Source: Gaetbulibacter_A sp043876815 (GTDB lineage Bacteria; Bacteroidota; Bacteroidia; Flavobacteriales; Flavobacteriaceae). Taken from it: DNA of 64,000 nucleotides. The notes below the pieces were generated by a model that was given only the letters and a program-made list of their open reading frames with translations, did no database searches and was not told the DNA's origin. Shown here one piece after another: positions 9,643 through 18,651 of this stretch. The stretch is from assembly GCF_043876815.1 (NCBI RefSeq), contig NZ_JBAWKA010000007.1, positions 20,740 to 84,739 on the forward strand, read 5' to 3'. Position numbers and translations under genes: made by a program. Positions within the stretch are counted from its first letter, which is position 1. Every line of letters starts with the position of its first letter.

Positions 9643-10227
9643 TTAGTCTTCGAATAAAGCCTTTAACTCCTCGATTCGCTTCTCTTTATTTGGCTGCCTA
9701 TTTGTTTTAGCAAACTCAGTGTGATATGAGTGCGAGGTTAAAAATTTTATTTGCAGTTTATTCCAGTCGTCTTGATTATCAACTACTCCCGCGAACTTTA
9801 ATTCTTTGTACAGTTTTTCGCCAATATCATAAAAGTCTCGCCTGCCAAGATAATCCAGATCAGCATCACAAATAATTCGCTCCATTTCCGTTTTAGGAGA
9901 TTGCGGAATTTTGGTGGCCATTATTAAGTCCTGAACAATTTTGATCTCTTCTTCAGTATAGCCAAACTGAGGCATTAATTCCTTGGCTATTTCCGCACCT
10001 TTAGCTTCATGCTCAATTTTTGTACGCGTAAAGCCAATATCGTGAAGCAATGCACCTATACGTAGCAAATTTCCATTAATTTTATCTATTTCATGTCTGC
10101 GGATATACCGGTTTACAACGTAAAGAACATCTAAAATATGTCCGATATCATGGTAATACAGTTCTTCAGGTAATTCTGTGTTGAGAATTTCCAATGCTTT
10201 TTGCCGAAGTCTTATATATCTATTCAT
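9643..10227 (-). CDS. HD-domain phosphohydrolase next to PycTM-like and cyclase genes
   Basis: A 194-residue HD-superfamily metal-dependent phosphohydrolase. The metal motif is complete: His30 in YYHDIGHILDV, His62-Asp63 in LLHDIGFT, His73 in EHEAKGAEIA, and the later CDADLDYLGR. The last motif is characteristic of small HD proteins and stand-alone phosphodiesterase-like members. Substrate is unknown. It is the last gene of a minus-strand cluster, 27 bp after the PycTM-like gene and 604 bp after the cyclase gene, so hydrolysis of a cyclic or linear nucleotide made by the cyclase is a reasonable inference. General nucleotide clean-up is the alternative. Confidence 0.8.
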   Translation of the reverse strand: MNRYIRLRQKALEILNTELPEELYYHDIGHILDVLYVVNRYIRRHEIDKINGNLLRIGALLHDIGFTRTKIEHEAKGAEIAKELMPQFGYTEEEIKIVQDLIMATKIPQSPKTEMERIICDADLDYLGRRDFYDIGEKLYKELKFAGVVDNQDDWNKLQIKFLTSHSYHTEFAKTNRQPNKEKRIEELKALFED

Positions 10228-10254
10228 CTTAATAATTTGTATTGAGTGCTTAGC

Positions 10255-10791
10255 TTAAATTGGTTTTATTACCCAGTAGATCATGACGGAAATGAAAAAA
10301 ATAATGCTTAAACCAAAATAATTCATGGACTTTCGGATCGACCTGAATTTGGCGTCAATAATAACGCATTCAACATGAATTTGTTCTGCTAATTGTTGAA
10401 ATAATTTTTTCTCATCAGTACAAACATCTATTAATTTTTTAGTGTATTCTTTAATACCTCCAAAGGCATTTGCCGCATCTCCAAAAAAGAAAACGTTCTT
10501 ATCATATTTCATCTCAATTTGGGGTTTAAAGCATATAAAGCAGTAAAAGATTGAAATTAAAACGCTAATGAACCATAAAACAGAAAGAATAATAGCTATG
10601 TAACTAGAGGTTAAAATGGGCTCAAAACGATCGAAACGATCAAAGATAAGACCCAAAACTAAACTATGGAAAGAAAAAATAATACCAGCTTTTATTTCGG
10701 AAGCTCTAATCAATTTTTCTAAACGTTCCAATTGTTCCCAATAATTATTTGGATCATTTATAAGCTCATTGGATTCATTCTTTTCTTCCAT
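10255..10791 (-). CDS. Three-TM protein resembling Pycsar effector PycTM (DUF5706)
   Basis: A 178-residue membrane protein. An N-terminal amphipathic helix (about 17-30) leads into SEIKAGIIFSFHSLVLGLIF (TM1, about 36-51), TM2 spans about 63-87 and TM3 about 157-175. The roughly 65-residue loop between TM2 and TM3 holds NVFFFGDAA, GGIKEYTKKL and QIHVECVIIDAKFRSIRKS. The order of an xKAG-containing first helix, a hairpin of two TMs, a cytosolic segment and a final TM fits the Pycsar effector family (PF18967 as I recall it), whose members kill infected cells by membrane damage on binding a cyclic nucleotide. The gene lies 40 bp after a nucleotide cyclase gene and 27 bp before an HD phosphohydrolase gene. 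The family call is from pattern memory, but the context agrees. Confidence 0.62.
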   Translation of the reverse strand: MEEKNESNELINDPNNYWEQLERLEKLIRASEIKAGIIFSFHSLVLGLIFDRFDRFEPILTSSYIAIILSVLWFISVLISIFYCFICFKPQIEMKYDKNVFFFGDAANAFGGIKEYTKKLIDVCTDEKKLFQQLAEQIHVECVIIDAKFRSIRKSMNYFGLSIIFFISVMIYWVIKPI

Positions 10792-10831
10792 CCTTTAAGA
10801 TTTATTTAACATAAATGTACGATAAAAAAAT

Positions 10832-12808
10832 TTAGAGCTTATTGACATATTCCAGTTGATCTAAAAAAGTTTGATCCTTAATGCCTTCAACAAAATACAT
10901 TTTCATCATACCTCTGTTTTTAACTTCAATTTCTCCCCTGTATTTACAGTAAAAAACATCTTTAACTAATTGATAGGTGTTTTCGGAAATATTTATCTGT
11001 CTTGCAGCCGATTGTGTTTCCATCCGAGAAGCGACATTAACCGTATCGCCCCAAATATCATAGGCAAACTTATGAATCCCCACCACTCCGGCAACTATGG
11101 GACCCGTATTAATACCTATACGGATATCAAAGCCTGTGAGCTCTTTATTTTGGAAAGAATCCTCTATAAATTTAGTGATTTCAAAAGCTGCCAAAATCAT
11201 TTTAAAAGGATGGTCGTTATTCGGAAAAGGAAGCCCACCGGCACACATATAGGCATCCCCAATAGTTTTGATCTTTTCAAGACCGTACTTTTGCATAATC
11301 TGGTCGAATTCTGAAAAATAATACCCTACACTGTTTACAAGTTCTTCCGGAGTTAATTGGGCAGAATATTTTGTAAACCCTATAAAATCAGTAAACATCA
11401 CAGTAACAGAATCAAATTTTTTGGCTTGAACCTTTCCATTTTGTTTTAGCTCTGTAGCTGTTTCTTCAGGTAAAATATTGTGTAATAAACTATCAGAAAT
11501 ATTCTTTTGTTCTTCAATAATGTAATTAGTCTTTCGCACATAGTAATAGCGTCTATACAAGCCAATTGCCAGAATAATAATCAGGAAAATAGCAAAGCCT
11601 GAAGCATAGATAATGTACTGTTGCTTCTTTTCCGTTAAAGATTGAATTTGTGACTCCTTTTCTAAAAGTTGGATTTTGTTCTCTTTTTTTTCCAGATCAT
11701 AATCAAATTGTAATCCGCGTATTTTATCAACGGTTTTTGAATTGAAAAGGGAATCTTTTTTGGAAGTGTAAAGTTGTTTATAGCTGAAAGCATTTTTAAA
11801 GTCCTTCTGCAAGGCATATGCCGAGGACATCCCGTTATATATATTTACTAATTCGTCATTAGCTTCAATCTCCTTGGCTAATTCTTCAGCTTCTTTAAAT
11901 GCATTTATTGAGGCACTAAAGTTACTGTTCTTATAAATTTCGCCCAGACCCTCGAGTGCTTGAACCTCAAGTAGTTTTTGATCGTTGAATCGGGCCAACT
12001 CATAGGCCTCATTCAAATATTTTATAGCCTTCTGTTTCTCCCCCTTCTTTAAAAAGACCTTACTTAGTTTAATCAGGTTTCCAGGTCGGGCTGTTTTAAT
12101 GGTATTAATATTCAGAGCTGCCTGGTAATAATTCAATGCTTGATCAAACTGAGCCTGTTTAAAATAAACTTCACCAACACCTAACAAATAACCGAGTTCT
12201 AATTTTGGGTTATTTACCCTTGATTTAAATTCTACAAATTTTTTATAATATTCTAAAGCTTTTTCAAAATTATTCATTTCGGCGTAAACCCCCCCAATAT
12301 TGAGTACTGTTTGGGCAATATTAGGATAATCCTCTTTTTTTTCTGCTATGCTTAAGGCCCTTAAGTAATACCCTAATGCTTTAGCATTAAAACCCTGACT
12401 ATAATAAACCGCACCAAGGTTATTTGATAGGTTAGCGATACCGGTAGTATCCTTGATAGACTCAAATACGCGTAAGGATTCTGTCCAAAAATCGAGAACT
12501 TTTAAATAATTGCTTTGGTAATAATTTCCCAAACCAATATTCTTTAAAGCATAGGCCTCTCCCTTTTTGTAATTTAAACCCTTGGCAAGATCAAACGCTT
12601 TTTGAGCATAAATTAACGAGTTGGGAATACCCTCAGTTATTAAAACGGAATTGCTCAAAGCATTAAGAGCATTTACTGTTACCGTATCCTTTACCCCTTT
12701 TGAAGCAATCGCTTTTAAACTATCAATCGATTGGGATTGAGTAAACCCTAACTGGGCGTTTACGAATATCAGAATAAAAATAAAATATTGTCTTAGGGTG
12801 AAATTCAT
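10832..12808 (-). CDS. TPR receptor with class III adenylate cyclase domain
   Basis: A signal peptide (MNFTLRQYFIFILIFVNAQLG) leads to at least six TPR units (about 30-350), a short coiled coil (DYDLEKKENKIQLLEKESQ), one TM (about 398-418), a signalling helix (SDSLLHNILPEETATEL) and a C-terminal class III cyclase (about 465-650). The catalytic set is complete: metal Asp474 (VMFTDFIGFT) and Asp518 (KTIGDAY), plus the transition-state Asn and Arg in TVNVASRMET. Base-specifying positions are Lys514 and Asp584 (YDIWGD), the adenine pair of class III enzymes, so cAMP is the predicted product rather than cCMP or cUMP. TPRs would be periplasmic. The gene starts 7 bp after the subtilase stop and precedes the PycTM-like gene by 40 bp. 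Confidence 0.88.
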   Translation of the reverse strand: MNFTLRQYFIFILIFVNAQLGFTQSQSIDSLKAIASKGVKDTVTVNALNALSNSVLITEGIPNSLIYAQKAFDLAKGLNYKKGEAYALKNIGLGNYYQSNYLKVLDFWTESLRVFESIKDTTGIANLSNNLGAVYYSQGFNAKALGYYLRALSIAEKKEDYPNIAQTVLNIGGVYAEMNNFEKALEYYKKFVEFKSRVNNPKLELGYLLGVGEVYFKQAQFDQALNYYQAALNINTIKTARPGNLIKLSKVFLKKGEKQKAIKYLNEAYELARFNDQKLLEVQALEGLGEIYKNSNFSASINAFKEAEELAKEIEANDELVNIYNGMSSAYALQKDFKNAFSYKQLYTSKKDSLFNSKTVDKIRGLQFDYDLEKKENKIQLLEKESQIQSLTEKKQQYIIYASGFAIFLIIILAIGLYRRYYYVRKTNYIIEEQKNISDSLLHNILPEETATELKQNGKVQAKKFDSVTVMFTDFIGFTKYSAQLTPEELVNSVGYYFSEFDQIMQKYGLEKIKTIGDAYMCAGGLPFPNNDHPFKMILAAFEITKFIEDSFQNKELTGFDIRIGINTGPIVAGVVGIHKFAYDIWGDTVNVASRMETQSAARQINISENTYQLVKDVFYCKYRGEIEVKNRGMMKMYFVEGIKDQTFLDQLEYVNKL

Positions 12809-12815
12809 AAATCGA

Positions 12816-15800
12816 TCACTCTTTTATTATGCTGTAGGTTCTTATATCAGAATCACTTGTAATTCGAACCACATAAAATCCTGATGCCATTTGCATCATG
12901 TCTATTTCTACGGTAGCTAATGGTGAGGGAAAACCTCCGGCATCAATTTTCAAATATCCATACATATCGAAAACCTGAACACGAGCACCAGTTTCCAGTG
13001 TATTCTGTTTTACATACAAGGTTGTTAATACCGGATTTGGATATAGGGTATAAGCACCATCAAGCTTGGCATCGCAGGTACCACTTTCACTGGTTGAAGA
13101 GGAGGATACAGAGCTTTTATGAGTTCCTTCGAACGTGGTTAAACTCCAAATTAATTGGTTTCCGTCAAATTTAATTTCGAAGGTCCCACTTCCCGGCATG
13201 AATACCGTTGGCAATTGACCACTAAAAGCTGTTCCTGTTAAAAAATTTTCCGGGCCTACATTCACATATACCGGAAAATCGTTATCATTCTCATACCTGA
13301 ATACCGAAGTATAGGGCATGCCATTTGTCGCAGAGGGATCATAGCGTACACAATCGGAATAAGATCGCACTCTTCTTGCATTTTCATCAGCAGGATTCAC
13401 AAATAAATGGGTTTCATTATAAACAATTATATAATTTTCTGTGTCATCCAACTCCACATAATAGGCTCCGGGGACATTGGTGTTGTTATATGTTGTACCA
13501 TATTCATCAACTAAGTAATATGGAATGCCTTCAGGGAATACAGTAGATTCATTTTCGTCATATACAAAACCTTCAAAATCAAATATTAATTCCGGGATAG
13601 TACCCTGACTTACAATAAGGTCATCCGGAGAAATAGTCAGATTTAGTGTGGCCTTTGTAATGCTTAAAGTGCCATAATTCGTATCATGTGTGCTGCTTAT
13701 TGCATAGTTATGAGGATCTCTGATCTTCATGGTGTAGTCTCCTAATGCTTTTAAGTCAGACAATTCATATTCAATGCCATCCTTAACAAAATAAAATGGA
13801 ACCCCATCAGGAAAGACTGTTTCCACAGATTCCTGAGCATCCCCTTCAAATGCCCATCCCTCAAAAGTAGTTCGGTCTAACAAGATCGCCTCTGTAACAG
13901 GTTCGCCATAGGCTACTGTTAAATTTCTGGTTTTAACATTTAAATCTCTTGGATTTATGCGCATCAGACCGGCGCTATAAATTATATTGAAGTTCGCCGA
14001 CATTTCGTTCAGAAAGGCTCCGGGATATATATAATGGCTGTCCTCTTCGGGATGTGTTACATCAATTCCTGTGATCATATTTAAGGCATAGATTTCAGAT
14101 ATAGATCGATCGGGATCAGAGCCATCTTCAGGTGGAGCATCTTCTGCATCAACTATAGAAAATACCTGGGCATATTGCTCATATGGTCTGTCGGTATTAT
14201 CTGCACTAACCAAGGCTTCAAATTTACTAACAAGAGCTTCAAATTTATTTTCAATTCCAATTAATACATCCCCGGCAAACAGGTCCTCGGCACTTACCAG
14301 CGCTTCAAATTTGCTTACCAGAGCTTCAAATTTATTGGTAGTTCCATTATCAAATGCTTCTCGTGCCGAAATGTAATTTATAAAATTCTCATTATACAAA
14401 TTAATCACATTCATACCACTGACAAGAGCCTCAAATTTATTTTGAATAGTACGCCCCGTAGCAGTCCAGCTACCTCCGTTTAAAAAGCTCATATCGTAGT
14501 TACTCACGAGAGCCTCGAATTTACTTACGAGAGCTTCAAATTTATTTGGGATACCATCTTTAAAATCACTGGCGTGCGTTTGTTGAATTAAACTCTTGAA
14601 GGCATCGATATTTGAAATTCCGGTACCATCAAAATCATAATTAAATAAAAAATCAATAGGATCTCCATAAGTATAGATCAAATCCGTTGGGATAGTGATG
14701 TCCAGATCCTTTTTAGTAACTGTCAAGTAACCTACCTTTCCAATGTCCGGATCAGGATTTATATATCCTGATATGAAGTTGACCTTATATGTATTGGCAA
14801 GTTCTTGCGATAACTCGGTTTCAAATGACGGTTTAATCACATAATCAAAGACAATAGGGTAACCGCCTTCAGCAAGTTTTGCGTCTGCCCCGGAACTTAA
14901 TTTTACACTTGGAAAACCTAAAGAAGCCATTATTTCGGGATAGGAAAGCGTGGGGTCTACAACCTCCGGGGGTAACCCATCTACCTGATAGGTTAAGCTT
15001 ATATCCTGCCCATACTCGTAAACGGAATTATCTGGAACTATATTGATGGCTATTGTGCCATCAGGTAATATTTTAACCGGATCTGAAAATCCTCCATTAC
15101 CCTGGGTTCCTGGCTTTGCTTCGGTATAAATCTGCAGATCTGGATTTCCAGTAAACGCAGGAATAGTTGCAATTATTTGAGAATCGGATACCACTTCAAA
15201 ATCAATAATTTCCTGTCCGTCAAAATAAAGTTTTGAGGGATATGGGTCGGTATCTTTGGTTGGGAAATAATCTCCGATAATAGAAAGTGTTATGGGTTCG
15301 GCACCTGGGTTTCCATTTAAAACAGTCAATGAGGTTATTTTTGCAGTTTGTGCAGCCAGACTCTTAAATGCATTTAAAGCATTTAGGAATTGACCTAAGG
15401 AACCATCTCTGGTAGTAAATGTAGTACCAGAATTCTTGAATGTATTGAGTGCTTCAAGAGTTGTAAACGTTGAGCCACCAGATCCATCAGGATACCAATA
15501 GGGTAACGCCGGTTTTAATAATGCCATGGCTGCTGCTGCATGAGGCGCAGCGGCTGAGGTTCCATAAAAATTAAGTTTATCATCTTTATCACAAGTATCA
15601 CAAGTAGCTAATTGGCCCACGGTTGTAGATGCTGTGTTTCCGCCATCTGGCGCATACATATCAATATCGAGGAAAGTACCGTCCTTCAAAAGGCCACCAT
15701 AACTAGAGAAAGACTCCGCTATAGGATTATCAGCATAACGGTAATCAACGGCACCAACTGTAACCGATACATTCGTCATAGCATGCCCACTTACCGTTGG

Positions 15801-17513
15801 AGCACCATTACCAAAATACTCCGAAAATAGAAGTCCGTTAGGCGCACCATCATCAGCATTGGTTTTAAAGGCAATGTATCTGAAAGGGATATTTGATGCT
15901 CCGTTCGCACTGGTAATTATAATATTGGCATCTCCCGTTCCAGTAGATTTAAATACAATGATCTCTGTAGGATCTCCATTAAAATTAACCCGATTGTTTC
16001 CAACCAGTAAACGGCCTGCGTTATCAACCACATAAATATCCAGATCGTTGTTTGCTCCAAGTTCATTTTCTTGAGAAGCAGCATCCTCCTTCCATTGCAA
16101 GGCAATTAAATAGGTTCCCGGAACAACACTTATTTTTTGAAAATAATCTTCACTGCCATCAGCATTCACTCCAAAAACATGGGCTCTGGTTGGGCTACCT
16201 GAAGGAATAAAATTAGTTAAAGGCGTCGTGGAAGATGAATTAAAAATAGCTTGAAATCCTTTATTGGCAATATTTCCTGCTGATGTATAATGAAAATTTC
16301 CCGGCGTACCTGAAAACGTATTTATTTCTTCGGATATGCGTCCTTCACCAAAGAAGGGCTCGGTAATAAATGTTATATCATCAACAATAATATCGCAACC
16401 GGCAAGTGCAAGGGCTTTAAACCCCAGCTCAAATTCTCTGGGAGAAGCTGTTGCCGAATGAAATGCCAGAGAGGTACCCGGCGCCACATCATGGATGAGT
16501 TGCAACATAGCGCGGCCTTCATCGGTTGCTTTGTATTCATTATCCTTTAATACCTCAACATTACCAGGTAATTCGCCATTAGCAACATCAATGGCCGCAT
16601 AAGCCGGTGCTCCAAGCGCCATATCGTAACTATCTGATAGCACCCCTATTTTAACACCGGTTCCGTCTACGGGGAGAATATTACCTTCACTATCAATTAA
16701 CCTAAATGACTCTCGAACGGCATCCGACTTTTGTGCGCCGTCTCCCTGAGTCATCACGCCTCCAGCATTATTGTATGCGGGATAAACTGGTCTGGCAAAA
16801 TTTATAATGTTATCGTAACTGTTTAAAGCGCATAAATCAAAGGTGTTAAAATACACATCAATGGACGCCAAATTGGCGTATTTTGTAATATCAAATAAAA
16901 AATCAGCATCAGGAATATTAAAAGGCGCACCACGCAATAGATTAAGAACCTCTTGCATTTTATTCGCTTTGGGAACGATTTCAATTAAAACCTTTCCTGA
17001 ATTAACCTGAAAAATAACTGAAGAAGGTATATCGCCGGCAACATTATCACACAAGGCCGATAATTCCTGACCAATTAAATTAAACGATTTACCGTTATTT
17101 CCAACCACCGGAAATATAAATCCATCTTCTGGGCTGCACTTTGCGGAATTAGCATTCGCATAAACAGTATGGGTGTTCCCATTACTGATAATGGTCCATT
17201 CTACTATGTCGTGAGCTCCAAATTCTTTGGTGAACACTTTTTCGTTTGTTCCGGGCTTAAATTTATTGAGACCTTTAGCAACTTTTTTGCCGTTGTTAGT
17301 TTTTATAATACTTAATGATTCATCCAGAACAACCTCTTTATTTGTAGGGTTATCATAACTGAAGGTAGCCTGATACAGGCCATTCCCTATATCTTTAACA
17401 CAATAAAGAACGGGTTCTATATCCTTGCTCTTCTGGGCGAATGTGTTTAATGAAAAGCATACACCGAACAGTATAAGCACAACGCACTTTGTAAAAGCAT
17501 AATTATTATTCAT
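12816..17513 (-). CDS. Giant T9SS-secreted subtilase-like protein with MBG domains and KFEALVS heptads
   Basis: A 1565-residue secreted protein. Domains in order: signal peptide (to about 26); N-terminal beta region; subtilase-like S8 domain (about 280-690) with Asp294 (GVLSDSYD), oxyanion Asn (TSAGN) and Ser653 (GTSAAAPH); an IPT/TIG-like domain (about 718-810); several MBG-type beta domains (VYEYGQDISLTY, IYTYGDPIDF, TVAYGEPV, IVSQGTIPEL); C-terminal T9SS sorting domain. The usual HGTH helix is missing: the equivalent segment reads DEGRAMLQLIHDVAPG, with Glu332 in the place of the catalytic His and His341 nearby. Seven exact copies of KFEALVS (residues 991-1103) lie inside one MBG domain. 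It is the first gene of a minus-strand cluster; the cyclase gene starts 7 bp after its stop. Adhesin-like surface protein is the alternative if proteolysis is lost. Confidence 0.8.
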   Translation of the reverse strand: MNNNYAFTKCVVLILFGVCFSLNTFAQKSKDIEPVLYCVKDIGNGLYQATFSYDNPTNKEVVLDESLSIIKTNNGKKVAKGLNKFKPGTNEKVFTKEFGAHDIVEWTIISNGNTHTVYANANSAKCSPEDGFIFPVVGNNGKSFNLIGQELSALCDNVAGDIPSSVIFQVNSGKVLIEIVPKANKMQEVLNLLRGAPFNIPDADFLFDITKYANLASIDVYFNTFDLCALNSYDNIINFARPVYPAYNNAGGVMTQGDGAQKSDAVRESFRLIDSEGNILPVDGTGVKIGVLSDSYDMALGAPAYAAIDVANGELPGNVEVLKDNEYKATDEGRAMLQLIHDVAPGTSLAFHSATASPREFELGFKALALAGCDIIVDDITFITEPFFGEGRISEEINTFSGTPGNFHYTSAGNIANKGFQAIFNSSSTTPLTNFIPSGSPTRAHVFGVNADGSEDYFQKISVVPGTYLIALQWKEDAASQENELGANNDLDIYVVDNAGRLLVGNNRVNFNGDPTEIIVFKSTGTGDANIIITSANGASNIPFRYIAFKTNADDGAPNGLLFSEYFGNGAPTVSGHAMTNVSVTVGAVDYRYADNPIAESFSSYGGLLKDGTFLDIDMYAPDGGNTASTTVGQLATCDTCDKDDKLNFYGTSAAAPHAAAAMALLKPALPYWYPDGSGGSTFTTLEALNTFKNSGTTFTTRDGSLGQFLNALNAFKSLAAQTAKITSLTVLNGNPGAEPITLSIIGDYFPTKDTDPYPSKLYFDGQEIIDFEVVSDSQIIATIPAFTGNPDLQIYTEAKPGTQGNGGFSDPVKILPDGTIAINIVPDNSVYEYGQDISLTYQVDGLPPEVVDPTLSYPEIMASLGFPSVKLSSGADAKLAEGGYPIVFDYVIKPSFETELSQELANTYKVNFISGYINPDPDIGKVGYLTVTKKDLDITIPTDLIYTYGDPIDFLFNYDFDGTGISNIDAFKSLIQQTHASDFKDGIPNKFEALVSKFEALVSNYDMSFLNGGSWTATGRTIQNKFEALVSGMNVINLYNENFINYISAREAFDNGTTNKFEALVSKFEALVSAEDLFAGDVLIGIENKFEALVSKFEALVSADNTDRPYEQYAQVFSIVDAEDAPPEDGSDPDRSISEIYALNMITGIDVTHPEEDSHYIYPGAFLNEMSANFNIIYSAGLMRINPRDLNVKTRNLTVAYGEPVTEAILLDRTTFEGWAFEGDAQESVETVFPDGVPFYFVKDGIEYELSDLKALGDYTMKIRDPHNYAISSTHDTNYGTLSITKATLNLTISPDDLIVSQGTIPELIFDFEGFVYDENESTVFPEGIPYYLVDEYGTTYNNTNVPGAYYVELDDTENYIIVYNETHLFVNPADENARRVRSYSDCVRYDPSATNGMPYTSVFRYENDNDFPVYVNVGPENFLTGTAFSGQLPTVFMPGSGTFEIKFDGNQLIWSLTTFEGTHKSSVSSSSTSESGTCDAKLDGAYTLYPNPVLTTLYVKQNTLETGARVQVFDMYGYLKIDAGGFPSPLATVEIDMMQMASGFYVVRITSDSDIRTYSIIKE
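14205..14543 (-). repeat. Seven 21-bp units encoding the heptad KFEALVS
   Basis: Units, minus strand, occupy 14523-14543, 14502-14522, 14418-14438, 14313-14333, 14292-14312, 14226-14246 and 14205-14225. Six form three head-to-tail pairs and one stands alone; each pair or single is preceded by an Asn codon. The amino acids are identical in all seven, while codons vary at Leu (TTG, CTT, CTG, CTC), Val (GTT, GTA, GTC, GTG), Ala and Ser. The repeat is therefore held at protein level and is not a recent DNA slippage product. Phe, Leu and Val recur with a heptad period, as in an amphipathic helix. Confidence 0.9.
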
Positions 17514-17961
17514 AACGAGGGAGTTATAGATTAATTAATAATGGTGGTAAAATCAATTACTTGACTGTACCTCGTTTAAAAAATTAATTAAAAAGAACTA
17601 TGCTTTTAAAAGCGTATATCTTTTCAACAGTATTAGAAATTCGTAGGGGAGAAGAAGTAAAAATAAACTAAATTTAGAGAATAATTATTAACAAATGTTT
17701 AGGTTACAATATATTTGACAAATACCTGTGTTAATTGTTAAAATTTTTGGTTTTCAATATCTTTATTGTCAATTTTTTATTGAATTGATAACAAATTAAG
17801 CTTTTGACGTAATTTATTTTTATGTTTTTGGCGCTTATTTAGAAATTCTACAATCTGTAGATATCATCTTTAAAATAAAAAAGATGTTTTTTACCTAATT
17901 CTATTCATTTCTATATGTTAAAATCTTGGTTTTAAGTTTTACTTAATTGAAATTCAAATTT
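17514..17961. other. AT-rich non-coding stretch upstream of the subtilase gene
   Basis: About 450 bp with no credible ORF. It should hold the promoter of the minus-strand subtilase-cyclase-PycTM-HD cluster. I see homopolymeric A/T runs but no convincing -7/-33 pair and no direct or inverted repeat of note. Confidence 0.5.
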
Positions 17962-18442
17962 TTACTTTACATTCAACTTTTCAGCCACGCTGTCATAACA
18001 TTCCAAAGAGAGAACTTCCGTCCAGGTTGTTGGTTCGGTTCCTCCATATAATGCTAAGTAAGTCACATCGTTTTCTTTGAACGATGCGTGCCAATGTTCT
18101 GTTTCCTTATCACAAGTAATAACATCCCCTGCTTTCATTATGATAGGTTCCTTCCCTCTTTACTGATAATACCCCTTACCTTCAACAACGATCAGAACTT
18201 GAGGCGTAGTGTTTATGCCAATCTAAAGTAGAATTAGCTTTAAAAGTTGCTTTTGTAATGTTGTAATTAATATCTCTATCTCCATCTGCATGAACCAAGG
18301 AACTTAACCATGCCTCACAAATATAATAGGTGTTAGGTGCTTTGGTTCCCTCATCTTTGAAGGAGTGTATTTCTTAATCTGAATTTTGAGATAGACTTAG
18401 GATGGGAGTCATCATTAACAAGATGGCGGTAAATACTTTCAC
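17962..18442 (-). pseudogene. Decayed secreted cupin-domain protein gene
   Basis: Read on the minus strand from a GTG at 18442, this encodes VKVFTAILLMMTPILSLSQN (signal peptide) and then stops at 18374-18376 (TAA). The same frame continues HSFKDEGTKAPNTYYICEAW, then DINYNITKATFKANSTLDWH. A frameshift near 18205 moves the reading to QVLIVVEGKGYYQ, a second TAA follows at 18160-18162, and the same frame continues MKAGDVITCDKETEHWHAS to LNVK and the stop at 17962-17964. LDWHKH and HWHAS are metal-binding cupin motifs. Two stops and one frameshift in an otherwise coherent cupin show an inactivated gene. Sequencing error cannot be excluded but would have to occur three times. Confidence 0.82.
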
Positions 18443-18651
18443 AACGAATTTTTTAGTTGATCTATAAATATATTGAAAATTTAAAAGAAAATTTGCAACA
18501 TAAAAAGCTTCTTCCCTTTTTCCATAACTTCAAATCTTGGGTATACTATGACTTCTTAATTACCTGTATTTGGGCGGATTATCCCCTTAATTAAAATGGA
18601 TAATATTCTACATTTACCACCAGCCTTAAAACCAACTTTATCAACATTCTT

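Noticed and set aside
10970..11314. 114-codon plus-strand frame inside the cyclase gene.
   Set aside because: Complement of the conserved cyclase catalytic domain; no independent support.
10832..12808. Pyrimidine cyclase (true PycC).
   Set aside because: Lys514 and Asp584 are the adenine-specifying residues, so cCMP or cUMP synthesis is not predicted.
14205..14543. CRISPR-like or DNA-level tandem repeat.
   Set aside because: Units are in frame, encode one peptide exactly and vary at synonymous sites, so it is a protein repeat.
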